Assembly (NCBI GenBank): GCA_037893245.1
Contig: JBAIAA010000258.1
Location: forward strand, 1,302,001-1,366,000
Reading direction: 5' to 3'
DNA from: Crossaster papposus
Lineage: Eukaryota > Echinodermata > Asteroidea > Velatida > Solasteridae
DNA: 64,000 bases
The notes under the pieces are model-generated. The model was not told the origin of the DNA. It did not search any database and was given only the letters and a program-made list of their open reading frames with translations. Position numbers and translations under genes: made by a program. Below are positions 39,401 through 50,677 of the stretch, piece after piece (position 1 is the first letter of the stretch; every line of letters starts with the position of its first letter).

Positions 39401-42400
39401 GTTAGTACCCGAACAAAACTTGATCATGTCAGGCGTCAATTATTGTTTATCAACCTCGGTCTCAGGATGTTTTTTTTTATTAAAGTATTTTCAAGTTGGT
39501 ATGATGATTGATAACTAGGCCTATTCTTCATTTATTGCATTATTGGGCCCATGGTTGGCTAATTTGTGGTTCAACGTACCAACCGGAAATAATAAAGGTC
39601 TATTTCTTGCCATTTTTATTGGCAATTCAAATCCAGGGTTTCTATAGTTTCACGCATGGCGTCACTATCAAAAGGAAACGAGCAATGGTTTGTTTTTCAA
39701 ACCCCAGCTTCGTCCTCGTCTCAGACCTCAATCGGAGACGGATCAGAAGCCAAATCTATAGGCGTACAGAAAACGGCCCAGCTCACGAACGTTGCCCACG
39801 TTGGCCATCCAACTAGGCAAACAATTTACCATTAGTCGTGCAAACAAAGTTAGCGAAGTTTGCATTGTTCGCGTAAGTGAAACGCACCGCAAGGATAACA
39901 TCAAGGGTCAAGGGTCACGAGTTAAATTGCATATTTTAACATGGGGATTAAGCACAAGCCCACATTACCCCCCCCCCCCCCCTTGACGTACCTTTGCGTC
40001 TGCAACAGCTCCCCAGAGTACGGAGGAAAACGCGTACGTTAAGCCCATACCGAGAAAGACAAAACTTATCTGTATCACAGTAAAGCCAAGCTGTAAATAG
40101 AAATGGTGGAAAAACAAATACCAAAGTACCAAACGGAAAAAAACAAATACCAAAAGAAAAGAAAATACCAAAAAAGAAAAAACAAACAAACAAACAGCGC
40201 CCTTACACATTAATTAATGTGTGAGGGCGGTGTTTGTTTGAAGACCTCCTTTCTGATTAGAAAATTAATATTAAAATTGTGATTTTAGTGTAGCCTTATT
40301 CTTAATTTTTTTAATTCAAATTAAACTATTTTTGAACTCATGATTGTCGTATGCGCTATGCCTTTGCTAGTACTATTAGAAAAAGGTTCCTCAAATCATT
40401 ATAGCGCCCTCTGACATTTCTTAATATGTAATAATATTCGCACTTCAGGTCTGGATGGCATAAAACAAGCTCCTATAAGCGGCCACCTGTGAACTTCAGT
40501 GGACAAGTTGAACCGACGCAAGATTTCAGTGGCATATCGCCGATGGAGACCTTTCAACTCTTTTGTTGCCATGCAGTCTGGCAGTTTATGATGACTGAGA
40601 CAAACCGATAATGCCGATCAAAGTGTGTCTGCAAATACAGCCTGGACTCTAACAAATCTTCCTGAAATGATGGCATTTGTGGCATTGCTTCTGTGCATGG
40701 GGATCAACAAAAGGCCTCGCAAAGCTATGCACTGGTCGAGGTCAGAAGTTCTTTAAGTTTGAGCAATTACAGGAAAATTCCTTTCGCCCCAAAAACAGTA
40801 CATGTAGTAAGTTAGGATTTATGAACCACTCCTGAACAAAACAAGCTACATGTATTTTCATTAAATCTATATTGTTCTAATTACCAGAACAATTATAATT
40901 TTGGGAGTTTCATTTATTGTGCTTGCAAGAGTTGCCTTTAATGAGATTGTCTATAATGAGGTCGCTATATACTGACAGTTTGTTAAAATGTGACTGGTGA
41001 ATAACTGAACGTGCTAGGCCCAAAACAGTGGGAACCAAAGCCTCTGTGATGAAAAATGTCTGGGGGTTGATAGGGTTAAGCGATTTTTCTCCATAGAAAC
41101 TTGCACAGTTAAGCCGGGTCCAAGGATATGTGTTTGTAATAACCGGAAATTCGTTCTGTCCTATTTTGTAATAACGGGAGTAGCTACATTGAATATTATC
41201 CATTAATAATGGTCGATTTATAGAGCTAGGAATATCTTTAACTACAGCTAACTATAATCTATCTTGAATCTAATGCTATACACGTACTTTGTATACACAT
41301 ACGTATACACATACGCATGCACCGCATACGTACATTATGGTTAAGTTTAGCATAGGAATTTACCTTTTTCAAATGAATAGAAAGAATTGAGTCTATGGAT
41401 GAAAAGCAAGTCGTTGCCACAATGAGAGCCAATAAGGCCATCCAAATGGCCGGTATACTCAAAAGTTGGATGAGTGAACCAGATGACTCGTTATTCTTTG
41501 TTCCTGATAAAAACAACCACCAAGACCATTTCAAGCTATTTTTTAGTTAGTTTACACATACAAACAATAACAATGTTGTTTATTAAAGCAGTGTTATGGA
41601 CACATTTGCATTTCTGGCAATGATCTTCAATGCATTTGTTTATAATATGTTCCAAAAGTGGCGTCGCTTAAACGCCCTCCTCGGCTTCGTTCAAATTGTG
41701 GCCAATTCAAGATCTCATTACATGTACACGTAAATGTATTACAAGGGCAAGGTGTCTTTGTACTCGTTTTTTTAAAAACAAGTTCGTAGATTTGAAGAGA
41801 AGCCATTCGATCACAATGGAACTCACCCTGCACATCAGGCAATAAGAAGAAATTTAAGACATCGACTGCTATAACAAGTCCTCCTAAAGTGAAGAACGGA
41901 ATCCCAAAGCCACCAGCCTGTCAATGAAAAAAATATAATGGCTCTAAGCTAACGTTACCCTGCGAGCTGCCATGATGAGATTTCGGTAGGCACATTTTTT
42001 TCTAAATTATTCTAAATTCCACTATGAAGCAGTCGGCCTATTCTATTCAAAATGTATGTATTTCTCAATTACACATTGTAGTTTGAAGCGGTATATTCGC
42101 TTTTCAAGAAGGAGTTCACCAGGGGTCATTCCAGTCATGAGAAACCTGGGCCCCAGCGAAAAAAATTGAGTTGTGCACAAAATGGGCTCCAGACTATTAA
42201 AGGAGGCTTTTTAGACTCTTGGTGGCAACAGACACACTCTTTCCTTTCCTATTGTTCAAGTCATTTCGAACATTACTATTAACATGACAATGTTATGGTA
42301 ATGAAAAAAAGCATTTCCACTGATTTCCTCCCATTACAATGCCCCACAAGTTTAATAATATTGCCTCCGTTTTGATAACAAAATGTGCTTCGTTCCGCTT

Positions 42401-45400
42401 TGTATTTTGTACTTGCATTATACAGCAGACCGCCAATTGCTGGCCCGACTGCAAACGACAATCCTCCTGTCATCTCGATTAAACTCTGTTTACAAACAAA
42501 CGAAATAAAAATTAATCACGAATAAAATAATAATTAATCAGTGATCTTTCACCGATCTAACACAAATCTAACACAAACACTGGTATAACACTGTTTACTC
42601 ATAATTGTTAACACTAATCCCCGGCTACTGTGTAATCTGACAAGTCACACCTTGATCACACCAACACAACACCAATATCACACTTGTGTTAACAATTTAT
42701 ACACCGACCTTAAACATGTAACGCGTCTAATGTCACCGTTGTTTTCACACTCGTACATTAAAGGTAGAATACACTAATTCTTTTACTACTGAATTATTAA
42801 ATACGAATCCACACTTGCGAGTGTATTCTCTGACTTAAACCATTGCGTCAAAAGAAGTATTGTTATTAACTACCCAGTTGAGTGGAGATGAAAAGGCATG
42901 CATGTATCGTGGCCATAGACGTAATTTACATAAGGCCAACTAAAAAAAAAAATATGTTTAGCGTCACCGCGCGCTTCTTTTTTTAGAGGCCGCCTCCTTT
43001 TCTTTTTTTCTCACAAAAATAATAAATTTTATTATCTTTAAAAAAAATAATAATAATAATAACTAGAACTACGTCTGTTCGAGGAACAGAACATAGGGCC
43101 TTTTCACATTCCCCCCCCCCCCCCGTAAAAACCATTCAAAAGGAATTTTAAACACATTAAAAGTAATGAAAACGAATTTAGGTTATTTAAACAGATTAAA
43201 GGTAATTTAAAGTGATTAAAACGATAACGTCACACATTTGTAAACTTTTGGTGAACTACCTAACCAACCCAATACACAATTATTTTTATTTTAGCATGAT
43301 CCGTTGCTGAGATATGGCTTCAAGGTCTTAAAACGTAATACAATTGAATGATGGCTTCAAGTCTTTTCATTCTAACTTCCGGTCTGGTGACGTCATATTT
43401 TTTGTCTCCCAGTCAAATTGTTTCTAACATGAAGCTATTATATACATCAATTATAAAGTGATTTCAGCAAACTTCGCCACACACATCATTACATTACATT
43501 ACATTACATTACATTAATATTTATAATGCGCTTTTCCCAAAAGGCTCAAAGCGCGTACAATTATAAAATGTTACTTAGATATACTTACAATAAAATAGTT
43601 ACATTAAAACTAACAATTGAAACAATGATTGCAGAATAATACAAAGGTAGGAAAATTATACAAAAAGATGCGTTTTCAAAGATTTTTTGAAGTTATTTAC
43701 AGAGGTAGAAGATCTAACTGAGATCGGGAGATTGTTCCATGCACGGGAGGCACATACAGTGAAAGTTCTATCACCGGCTTGTACTCTTGTTCTAGGATAT
43801 TCAAGTCGTAGGATATCATCTCCAGATCTCAGATTATTTCTTCTTGGAACATATTTTAACAAGCAGTCTGATAAATAGACTGGAGCAAGGTTATGGAAGG
43901 ATTTGTAGACAAATAATAAATGCTTGAACATTATTCTTTGTTGTATTGGTAACCAGTGTAGCGAATGCATCAAGGGTATGGGATCATGCTTGCGGTTGAC
44001 AGCAAAAACTAAACGTGCGGCCCAGTTTTGTAACCGCTGCAGTCGTTGTATGTGTACATTGGGTACAGAAGATAACAAACCATTACAATAATCAAGCCGT
44101 GAAAGTACCAATGAACGAACAGCGTGGTGACATGTAGATTCATCCATGAACTTGCGGGCACGTGATATATTGCGAAGATAGTAATTGACAGTTCGTGATA
44201 TATATGATATATGGGAAGACATGGACATAGCCGAGTCAAAGAATACACCTAGGTTCCTAACAGATTCAGATGGGTAAATAGAAGAGTTTCCAATAACAAT
44301 GGAAATATCGGGGATAAGTTTAAGATTATGGGAGGAAGCAGCGACAAAGAATTCTGTTTTATCATCGTTTAATTTAAGCTTATTAACTGTCATCCAGGTT
44401 TTAATGTCTGAGATGCATTTTTCAAGTTTAGAGACTGCACGATTCATCTCACCAGGTACATTAGGGTTGAATGATATATATAATTGTGTATCATCAGCAT
44501 ATATATGATAAGAAATTTGGTGGTGCCGTGCTATATCACCAACAGGAAGGGTGTAAACAGTGTAGCCTAGTGGACCAAAGACAGAGCCCTGTGGTAAGCC
44601 ATAATCAGCAATAGATGGAGCTGACAATTCACCAGCAATGTCAACCTGACTGGTCCAACCCTTAAGATATGAATGGAACCAGTCAAGTGCAACCCCTCTT
44701 ATGCCAATTCTGAATATTAATTTTGAGCCTGCCGCCAGAGGGTGCTATAACATGTTATGACGTCGCCGGTAATTATTTTGAAAAGTACATCTAGCCAAAC
44801 ACTAACATCGTTTAAAGTAAGTTCATATCATTTTTCACTTTCAAATTATAAGGCACTTTCGGTTTGGACCGAAAGGAAGGGTCACGTGATTTCTCACACA
44901 CGAGATAAAATGAAGATCCTGGATTATCCTATCAATTGCCACAAACCTAAAGTCCCGGTCTTTTGCGCGTGATTTGTTATCGATTTTCAAAGATTAAATA
45001 AATGTAATATGACGTCACGTTACCCCCTGATGACGTCACCGTGATGTCTGTCTGCTAGACACGAGCTCACTATAGGGTCTTCACTTGGGTAAAGTTTTGT
45101 TTGGATACGACTTGTTATGAAAAGTGCTTGTACGAAAGAACGTGTACAAAGTCTATTGCATTTTGGTCCCAAAAAGAAAAAGAAAAAAGAAGTAAAACAA
45201 AAATCAGAACAAAAACAAAGGCTTTTTCGCAAAATTGCGAAAAAGCCAATTAAAAAAGATAATACAATTTTAAGATCGTAATTTGGACTTTAGCATCACT
45301 GTGTACATGCTGTGAAAATATATTTGTTTCTAATGGAAAGGCTGGGGTGTGACGTGTATGGTGCATACATGATCGACCCACATGAATTTTGATTTGTAGT

Positions 45401-48400
45401 CGTGGGTGAGACATGTTTTAATTTCAAATAGAATGATAGGGCGTGACATGTTCACTACATGACCCATATTAAAATGTGTCGAGCGGCTATTAAAAAGAAA
45501 AGAAAAAAAAGGCCTCCTCCTTCCTTCTAAAAAAAAGACAAACATGTTTATTTTATTATTTGGCCTAAAGGGAGGTTCTCGAGGCTCTTACGTAATCAGG
45601 GTTGGATTAGGGTTGAGGAATTGAATAACCGTGGATTCGTAATTGTTACAAATGTAGGCAAGATAAAAACCGTTCCGAATCCACACTTTACTAAAGATTC
45701 GTAGATACGAATCCACTGTTATTGTCCAAAGCGTTGATTCGTAGATACGAATCCACACTTTTAACAATAGCGTGACGTCGTAGCAATGGTTTAATAATAA
45801 ATATCTTACTTATTTGAAAGTAAATAATGATTCTAGGCATCCAGGAAAATGACTGTGCTAAAATTTCTGTAAATGACAAGTTGAATTTTATAAAGCAAAT
45901 TCACGATCGCCGAACGGCGATTCCGAAAAAAACAAGAACAACAGCCCGAAGCCGGTTGAAAACGAACGCCGTTTTTCTTGCTTATTTTTCTCGGCATCCA
46001 TGATTGTAAAACTTCAGACAGGTCTGTTAAACGATATTTACTATAAAATACAACCCCCCTTAAATTCACCAATTCCCGGCCTCGCACCAATCTCACATCA
46101 ATATCGCCCATCCGCACCCCCAGGACGTTTATTATTGTTGGCAGATCCCACACCCACACATACAGGCACAAATACCAATCATAATTAGAAGATTTACCAT
46201 TGCCGTTCCGACGTTGTCGGGGAAGTTCAACGTCACAATGGCCGCGGACGAAGTCATTACAGCCGAGCTGCCTAGCCCTTCTAAGATCCTTAAGGCGAAA
46301 CTGAACCCAGTGAAAGTTGCTTTGGTGGGCATCTGATTAATAAACCTGCAATAGATGATCGACCAGAGTAAGTTGAACTACAGTTAATATAGTTCTTGAT
46401 TGGTCGAACTTGCCCATGTTTTACTTTCCGAAATGTGAAGTAACGGATTGTTTGGCTCGAAACGCCATAATGTTTATTGTTAAAGGGGTACAGGTATTTA
46501 TCATGCCTGCATTTTTGAATTTGTGTACAAGTTTGGATTACTTTTCTTTTATATATATATATACATACATGTATATATATATATATCCAATGAAATCGGC
46601 ATCTATCACAATCCAATGAATATATCTTGAAGTGCTATGTCAGGAGAGTGCGATGTCAGGAGAGTCTGATTTGTATGCCATATATAATTATGTATATATA
46701 TATATATATTTTTTTTATTTAATTAATTTATTTAATTGTTTTTTTAGGGGGGGGGGTTAGACCATCTCGATGGGCGTTCGGTTATCTCAATTGACATGTG
46801 AACCATTATCATTGTGCGCTGGCGCAGTGGAAAATACCGAAGTTGCTTATATTTAGCAGAAGAGAGATTTCAAATGATTCAGTCAAAAAATTGCTCACCC
46901 GAACAATATATTACATCCACCAGTGACGAACCCTCCGGCCAGAAAAAAAACCCGAGCACCGTAAGAAGGTATCTGTACAAGGTAAAACAAGTAGGCTCGT
47001 TCATGCCAAAAACAAATACTAGGATGTAGGCCCGATTGTTTTTAAAAGAGAATCTGAATGAAAAGCCGCGGACCAGGATTTGTATGCCGTTATAAATGGA
47101 TCGCTAACAATGCTTTTTAACGCTACGGAGTTATACCTAACTCCTTCGTTGTAACAGTTTTGGACAATCCAATTTTGTTATAAGCAATAATTTCCAATAG
47201 AAACGTGCAAAGTTTTGCGCTATATCCGAGTTCGTAATAACGGGTTTGGACTGTACAACAGGGCAACTCTAGTTTGAAGTGTGACATTATACGTTAATTG
47301 GGTAATACAATAATAATACTTCTTGTGTGCAATAATAAACTTTGATGATAACAAGTTGTTGAAAATAAAGAAAAACCTACAATTTTGCCCCAAATCGGCG
47401 AGCTAATTGCGCCTGACATGGAAAATGCGCTAAACACGAGTCCAATAACAGTCTGTGATACTCCTCTTGACGCGGCCTGTTAAAAGTAAAAACAAAATAA
47501 AAATTGCTGCAGAGATTCAATTCCTTTTTTGTATTTCAGACAACAAATCTGAAGACGTCTAACGTTATGGCTACAACCAAGTAAATAGGCCAAACATCCG
47601 TCCGCCGAGCTCATTAATAAAAAGTTATGTACACTTAAATTATTCTTTGTTAGATATAGTTCTGATAACCATGGAATTTGGTAATTGAAAAATGTATTTA
47701 TTTTTCAAAATGGCTACTTTTTTAGTTTGGGAAACATCACTCGTTAATAGGGGTTGGCTCCTTTGGGTGAGAATTTATCAAAAATGTCATTGGTCAACCC
47801 ACGAAAAATTCAAATGACATTTTGGTGAAGGCTAAACACCTGTGAGAGTTCCAAGTATAGGTTTTCCCGGACGATATCGCAAAATGTGCACATAAATTTG
47901 TAACTGGTGCATTCGTTTTCGTGCGAAATAGTATGAACGTTCACATTCCCGTTTTCTATTTAACAATTGATAATTCGTTTTTGCATAATTGTGCATCCAG
48001 TCGTAAGAAATCATCACACGATTTCCCGAATGTGCACTGAATTTAGTATATTGATAGTTCATTTTAGCGCGAATTTGAATGCACACCCGCAATCATGTTT
48101 TCCTTTTAATTTATCAACAATCAATTTTGCTAAATGTGCAGCCGATTTTCTGTGTTATCAAAAGTAACATATGGGGAATTAAACCAGGTGGTCTCGTCTT
48201 TGAAACTACCAAATACATGCTATATAAACCACTAAGTTGAAGACAAAAATCTTTCTTTGCTCAGCATTTGCCACGATCGCATCATATAGCAAGATTTTAC
48301 TTTATGCCCCCTAAAATTTCCAATAATGGCTGCAAGAGGGAGATATAGACGAGTCTCGGACGTTGATCGAAATCGTCTTATCGATGCCTTTGAGGCTGAC

Positions 48401-49504
48401 GACGCGGACTACTTAGATGTAGCAAATGGACTGGGCATCAACCACTCATATCTTGGTGGACAGTTCATTGACGGATAGACAATTGAACTGATAAAATGAT
48501 AGAGAAGTCATTAACAAAAACAAAATAACCTCAATTCTTCAAAATCCTCAATTGGATAAATTCCTAAGTAACCTCAATCCTGCAAATTCATCTGATGCAT
48601 CAACTTCCAAGTGACCTCATTCCGGCAAAAACCTTCAATTTGCAAAGAGGATTTTGGAGGATTAGGGTTAAAATAAATTTAAGAGCTAACACATAAATGA
48701 TCAATTAGTCCCACGATACATTGATTTATTAATGATTTAATCCAAGTTTTATCGTGAATTATATAGCCATATGTACTTTATTGAAATTTAAGGCAGAATA
48801 TGCGAATTTAAATTATAACAAATGAAACAGAATATTCAATTCAGGCCGTGACACAATGATAAATCGATTTGCTGCGAAATAGATTGCACACTTTTAATAA
48901 TCGGCCACGCATACGTCAAACCGAAAGCCCAATCGCGTGTTTGTAATCGTTTAAATGAAACGCTAAGCACATTCATTTATTTGAATTAAACACAATAAAA
49001 TTGAATGCTCGTTTTTGCGAAAATGAAACTCTGACATACGTCGTTCTGAAATTCAGCGCGAAATTGAATACATATTTTACAAATGAATGTGCACATTTTG
49101 CGATATCGTCCGGGAAAACCTAAATTAAAAAAAAAAAGATTTTGAAATGATGGGCATTTAGCATTTAGTGTCTAAATGAATGTATCTGCACCACCCCACA
49201 CCATGGCGGGTAAAATCAATATAAAATATGGCCCGTTTGGAATACTCACCTCATTGGGAAAGAAGACGACCATGAGGGAAAAAGACATCGTGCTTGCAAA
49301 TGACGCGAGTATAGCGCTGGCAAACGTGGCTTTCTGTTGGTAAGTGAAACGAGTCTGTGCCGGTTCCTCATTGAAGATTTGGTCAGTTCCCGGCTCTGCT
49401 ACATCCTGATTGGCCAAAGTGATTTCGTTGGGCGGAGCCTCTTGGCTTGAATTTGCATGTTCTATCGACGGCGATGCAGGATTGTCGTCACCCTTGCTAT
49501 CCAT
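36345..49504 (-). CDS. SLC18B1: SLC18B1-like major facilitator transporter, 13 coding exons
   Basis: The coding exons total 1476 nt, giving 491 residues plus stop. Every junction keeps phase and uses GT-AG except one GC-AG intron after exon 5. An acidic cytosolic N-terminus of about 55 residues precedes 12 predicted hydrophobic helices. Motif C of H+ antiporters, with GPAIGG, is at about residues 205-210, and the tail ends with an EEERKLL segment as in vertebrate SLC18B1. The human homologue (456 residues) is a vesicular polyamine/H+ antiporter; substrate here is inferred. Similarity runs through all exons, for example FLGMGLTYAFSSVLWG. A partial duplicate lies downstream. Several transposons occupy introns without harming exons. 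Confidence 0.9.
36873..37016 (-). CDS. SLC18B1: SLC18B1-like exon 12 (residues 412-460)
   Basis: Encodes IGPSLASALTEAFGFAYSTT and helix 12 (ILAGILILSTILMCLFGVWE). Donor GTGAGT, phase 2. Confidence 0.88.
37543..37564 (+). repeat. Poly(C) tract in the intron after exon 11
   Basis: A C-rich run (about 37551-37564) next to exon 11, one of several long C/G tracts near exons of this locus. Confidence 0.7.
37611..37685 (-). CDS. SLC18B1: SLC18B1-like exon 11 (residues 387-412)
   Basis: Encodes NDIVLTSAIAGLFNGGFGVG, helix 11. Donor GTACGT is chosen because it matches the phase of exon 12; a GTAAGT lies 4 bp further on. Confidence 0.85.
38060..38560 (+). repeat. Minisatellite, about 24 units (complete gene copy)
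   Basis: Units of 20-21 bp around CCCGGGTGCCAAAGTTAATC lie in the intron after exon 10. Sub-families (CTCCCGGG, CCCACGGG) are arranged in blocks, with a C-run in the middle. Frames open across it on both strands are artefacts of the repeat. Confidence 0.9.
38603..38698 (-). CDS. SLC18B1: SLC18B1-like exon 10 (residues 355-387)
   Basis: Encodes PIGVIAISLMAIPTLVDMFS, helix 10. The next intron begins with the roughly 24-unit minisatellite. Confidence 0.9.
38927..39107 (-). mobile_element. CR1/L2-type 3'-end fragment or SINE
   Basis: AAT microsatellite followed by ATAGCGCTTTAGACTCCCAC and CAAAGCGCTTTACATTATTA. It is present in the complete copy and absent from the duplicate at the matching place (about 27405). 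Confidence 0.65.
39282..39373 (-). CDS. SLC18B1: SLC18B1-like exon 9 (residues 325-355)
   Basis: Encodes IMIVIGSFGTAVFFLFLGPS and the PLLKVAS end, helix 9. Donor GTAAGT, phase 2. Confidence 0.9.
39992..40090 (-). CDS. SLC18B1: SLC18B1-like exon 8 (residues 292-324)
   Basis: Encodes VIQISFVFLGMGLTYAFSSV and WGAVADAK, helix 8; very close to the human GYVGLVFLGMALSYAISSP region. A poly(C) tract adjoins its donor. Confidence 0.9.
40196..40740. mobile_element. Insertion between exons 7 and 8 of the complete gene
   Basis: Absent from the duplicate copy. It begins with a palindrome GCGCCCTTACACATTAAT and its complement (40197-40231). The rest has no recognisable coding region. Element type is unknown. 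Confidence 0.5.
41364..41503 (-). CDS. SLC18B1: SLC18B1-like exon 7 (residues 245-291)
   Basis: Encodes the rest of the central cytosolic loop and helix 7 (IPAIWMALLALIVATTCFSS). Ends phase 0 with Lys-Lys at donor GTAAAT. Confidence 0.9.
41827..41917 (-). CDS. SLC18B1: SLC18B1-like exon 6 (residues 215-245)
   Basis: Encodes FGIPFFTLGGLVIAVDVLNF, helix 6, and the start of the central loop (LLPDVQ). Donor GTGAGT, phase 1. Confidence 0.9.
42417..42485 (-). CDS. SLC18B1: SLC18B1-like exon 5 (residues 192-214), GC donor
   Basis: Encodes helix 5 with antiporter motif C (SFAVGPAIGGLLYN). The next intron starts GCAAGT instead of GTAAGT, in both copies. No GT donor near it keeps the phase. Confidence 0.88.
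43488..44718 (-). mobile_element. CR1/L2-type LINE, 5'-truncated
   Basis: The 3' end on the left is an (ATTAC)n microsatellite at 43488-43515, preceded by CGCTTTGAGCCTTTTGGGAA. The 5' end is near 44718. It is inserted in the Harbinger-type element. Confidence 0.85.
43656..44715 (-). CDS. LINE ORF2, reverse transcriptase C-terminal half
   Basis: The open frame enters inside the RT palm: LDWFHSYLKGWTSQV and LPQGSVFGPLGYTVYT, then the catalytic YADD (IYADDTQLYI). Then come the LNDDKTEFF block, LGVFFDSAMSMSSHI and the C-terminal region with SRLDYCNGLL, RLQRLQNWAARL and HSLHWLPIQQRI. The endonuclease and RT N-terminus are missing through 5' truncation. The remaining frame has no stop, so the insertion is recent. 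Confidence 0.85.
46198..46345 (-). CDS. SLC18B1: SLC18B1-like exon 4 (residues 142-191)
   Basis: Encodes FTGFSFALRILEGLGSSAVM and SSAAIVTLNFPDNVGTAM, helix 4. It contains the TTAA site that is filled by a transposon in the duplicate copy. Confidence 0.9.
46899..46972 (-). CDS. SLC18B1: SLC18B1-like exon 3 (residues 118-142)
   Basis: Encodes YGARVFFLAGGFVTGGCNIL, helix 3. Ends in phase 2 at donor GTGAGC; acceptor TTGTACAG. Confidence 0.9.
47381..47476 (-). CDS. SLC18B1: SLC18B1-like exon 2 (residues 86-117)
   Basis: Encodes VIGLVFSAFSMSGAISSPIW, helix 2 and the start of the following loop. It aligns with the TIIGMIFGCFALFELLASL region of the human protein. Phase 0 to 0; donor GTAGGT. Confidence 0.9.
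47860..49120 (+). mobile_element. TIR transposon with TA duplication (mariner-type), in intron 1
   Basis: The ends GGTTTTCCCGGACGATATCG and its complement continue as inverted repeats through AAAATGTGCAC. Flanking TA occurs at 47858-47859 and 49121-49122. The interior has further inverted repeats and one HTH-like ORF. No DDE domain was found. Confidence 0.8.
48326..48478 (+). CDS. HTH-like ORF in the mariner-type element
   Basis: From ATG near 48326 the product reads MAARGRYRRVSDVDRNRLID, then AFEADDADYLDVANGLGINH, about 50 residues to a stop. The pattern resembles the N-terminal paired/HTH DNA-binding domain of IS630-Tc1-mariner-like transposases (Asp-Arg-x-Arg-Leu-Ile, then a GIN-type recognition turn). 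The second helix is cut off by the stop. It is probably a decayed transposase start. Confidence 0.55.
   Translation: MAARGRYRRVSDVDRNRLIDAFEADDADYLDVANGLGINHSYLGGQFIDG
49250..49504 (-). CDS. SLC18B1: SLC18B1-like exon 1 (residues 1-85)
   Basis: ATG at 49504 lies just after an acceptor-like TTTGTCAG, so a 5' non-coding exon is likely. It encodes the acidic, Ser/Asn-rich tail and helix 1 (ASAILASFASTMSFSLMVVF) and ends FFPNE before donor GTGAGT. Phase 0. Confidence 0.9.
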
Positions 49505-49717
49505 GGCTCTGACAAATTAGGACTGACAGGAAATAGTTTGTTAATAAGTTGGCAAAACTAATTTTGTGTCGGAGGGGAAGAGTTGTTGCAACGAAACTAG
49601 TAATTATAACTTGGTAATGGCGTAGGCTCACAAGATTCGTCTATGGCGAGCCCATTTAACATTTTGATGTAACATTTAAAAGAACATTCTGTAACCACAA
49701 TGACCATCCACAAAGGA

Positions 49718-49743
49718 GGGGGGGGGGGGGGGGGGGGGGGGGG
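49718..49743 (+). repeat. Poly(G) tract of 26
   Basis: Uninterrupted G-run upstream of exon 1 of the transporter gene, between it and the possible non-coding first exon. Confidence 0.85.
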
Positions 49744-50520
49744 TCTCTACGTCCATGCTTCATGTGCACCTCTTGGTGCGACCGACGAATTCATCGATGG
49801 CCATTATACATGACCTAATGACAGACAACCGACATGCATGGTGGCTTTGGAATACTGGACCTTACAGAGGCAACATATTGCAACATGCCTTCTGTACAAA
49901 AATTTACAGCTTGACTTGTCCCAAAATATTGGGGTGGGTTATTCCTCACGAGTAAGGATTTATGTGTTGCCAACTATACAGGAATAAGACTTTGGGACAC
50001 CATAACGATGAGTTAATACGGAATAGTCCAATAGCATATCAATGCGGTACTGTGTATCTGTATACTCACTGCATGGGCAACATTCAGTGCTGGTCCATAC
50101 ATGTACATTCAAGGAGGCGCACTCGTTCCTGTATTATAATTGCTCTATATAAACTATAAGATCATGTACTCTTAAATTATGACACATGTACAATTTTCAC
50201 TTAGAAAAACGTCCACTGAGGCGTCAATGCCCCTCTCTTTTTCTAACTTCCCCAATTATAATTCGCCATTGCCTCTCAGTTGTTTGTTCATGGCCGGCTA
50301 CTGCTGCAGACGGAGTGCACCAGCCTAACTCAAGTCCCATTGAAAACAGTGTAAAATCAACAATGTTCAGGACCAAGTTTCATGCACACCGACATCACTG
50401 GGGTTTCTCAAACAATAATCAGATTATTGTCTTGGTCTTTATCTTTCCATTTTTTTTCAATTTTTAGTGGGTTAGCAAATTACATTTTTTTATAATTATT
50501 CACACCAAAAAGAAACTCAC

Positions 50521-50600
50521 CTCCCGAAAAGTAATACTTCCCGAGCCTGCCAGCAGCCATTTTACAAATGGCATCCCTCCACATTCTAGGGCAATTAGGA
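50521..50600 (-). other. Possible 5' non-coding exon of the SLC18B1-like gene
   Basis: The minus strand has GGGAG followed by donor GTGAGT at 50520, about 1 kb upstream of coding exon 1, which is preceded by an acceptor-like TTTGTCAG. The segment includes an ATG opening MAAGRLGKYYFSG, which would run out of frame into exon 1 as a small upstream ORF. It is moderately GC-rich compared with the flank. The left limit (transcription start) is unknown. Confidence 0.4.
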
Positions 50601-50677
50601 CCCATTTTTTAACCGTAATTTTGCCAAGTCTGCCCCCTGATTGAAGCTAAAAAAACCAGAGAGTTGATCCTATGCTA

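Larger units (their letters stand above)
42934..45565. mobile_element. Harbinger-type TIR element with a nested LINE
   Basis: The ends GGCCAACTAAAAAAAAAAA and TTATTATTTGGCC are inverted and flanked by TAA (42931-42933 and 45566-45568). Internal end regions match the MITE at 25184-25660 (ATGTTTAGCGTCA, GGAGGAGGCC / GGCCTCCTCC, CATGATCGACCCACATGAAT). No Harbinger transposase is visible. It lies in the intron between exons 4 and 5. Confidence 0.75.
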
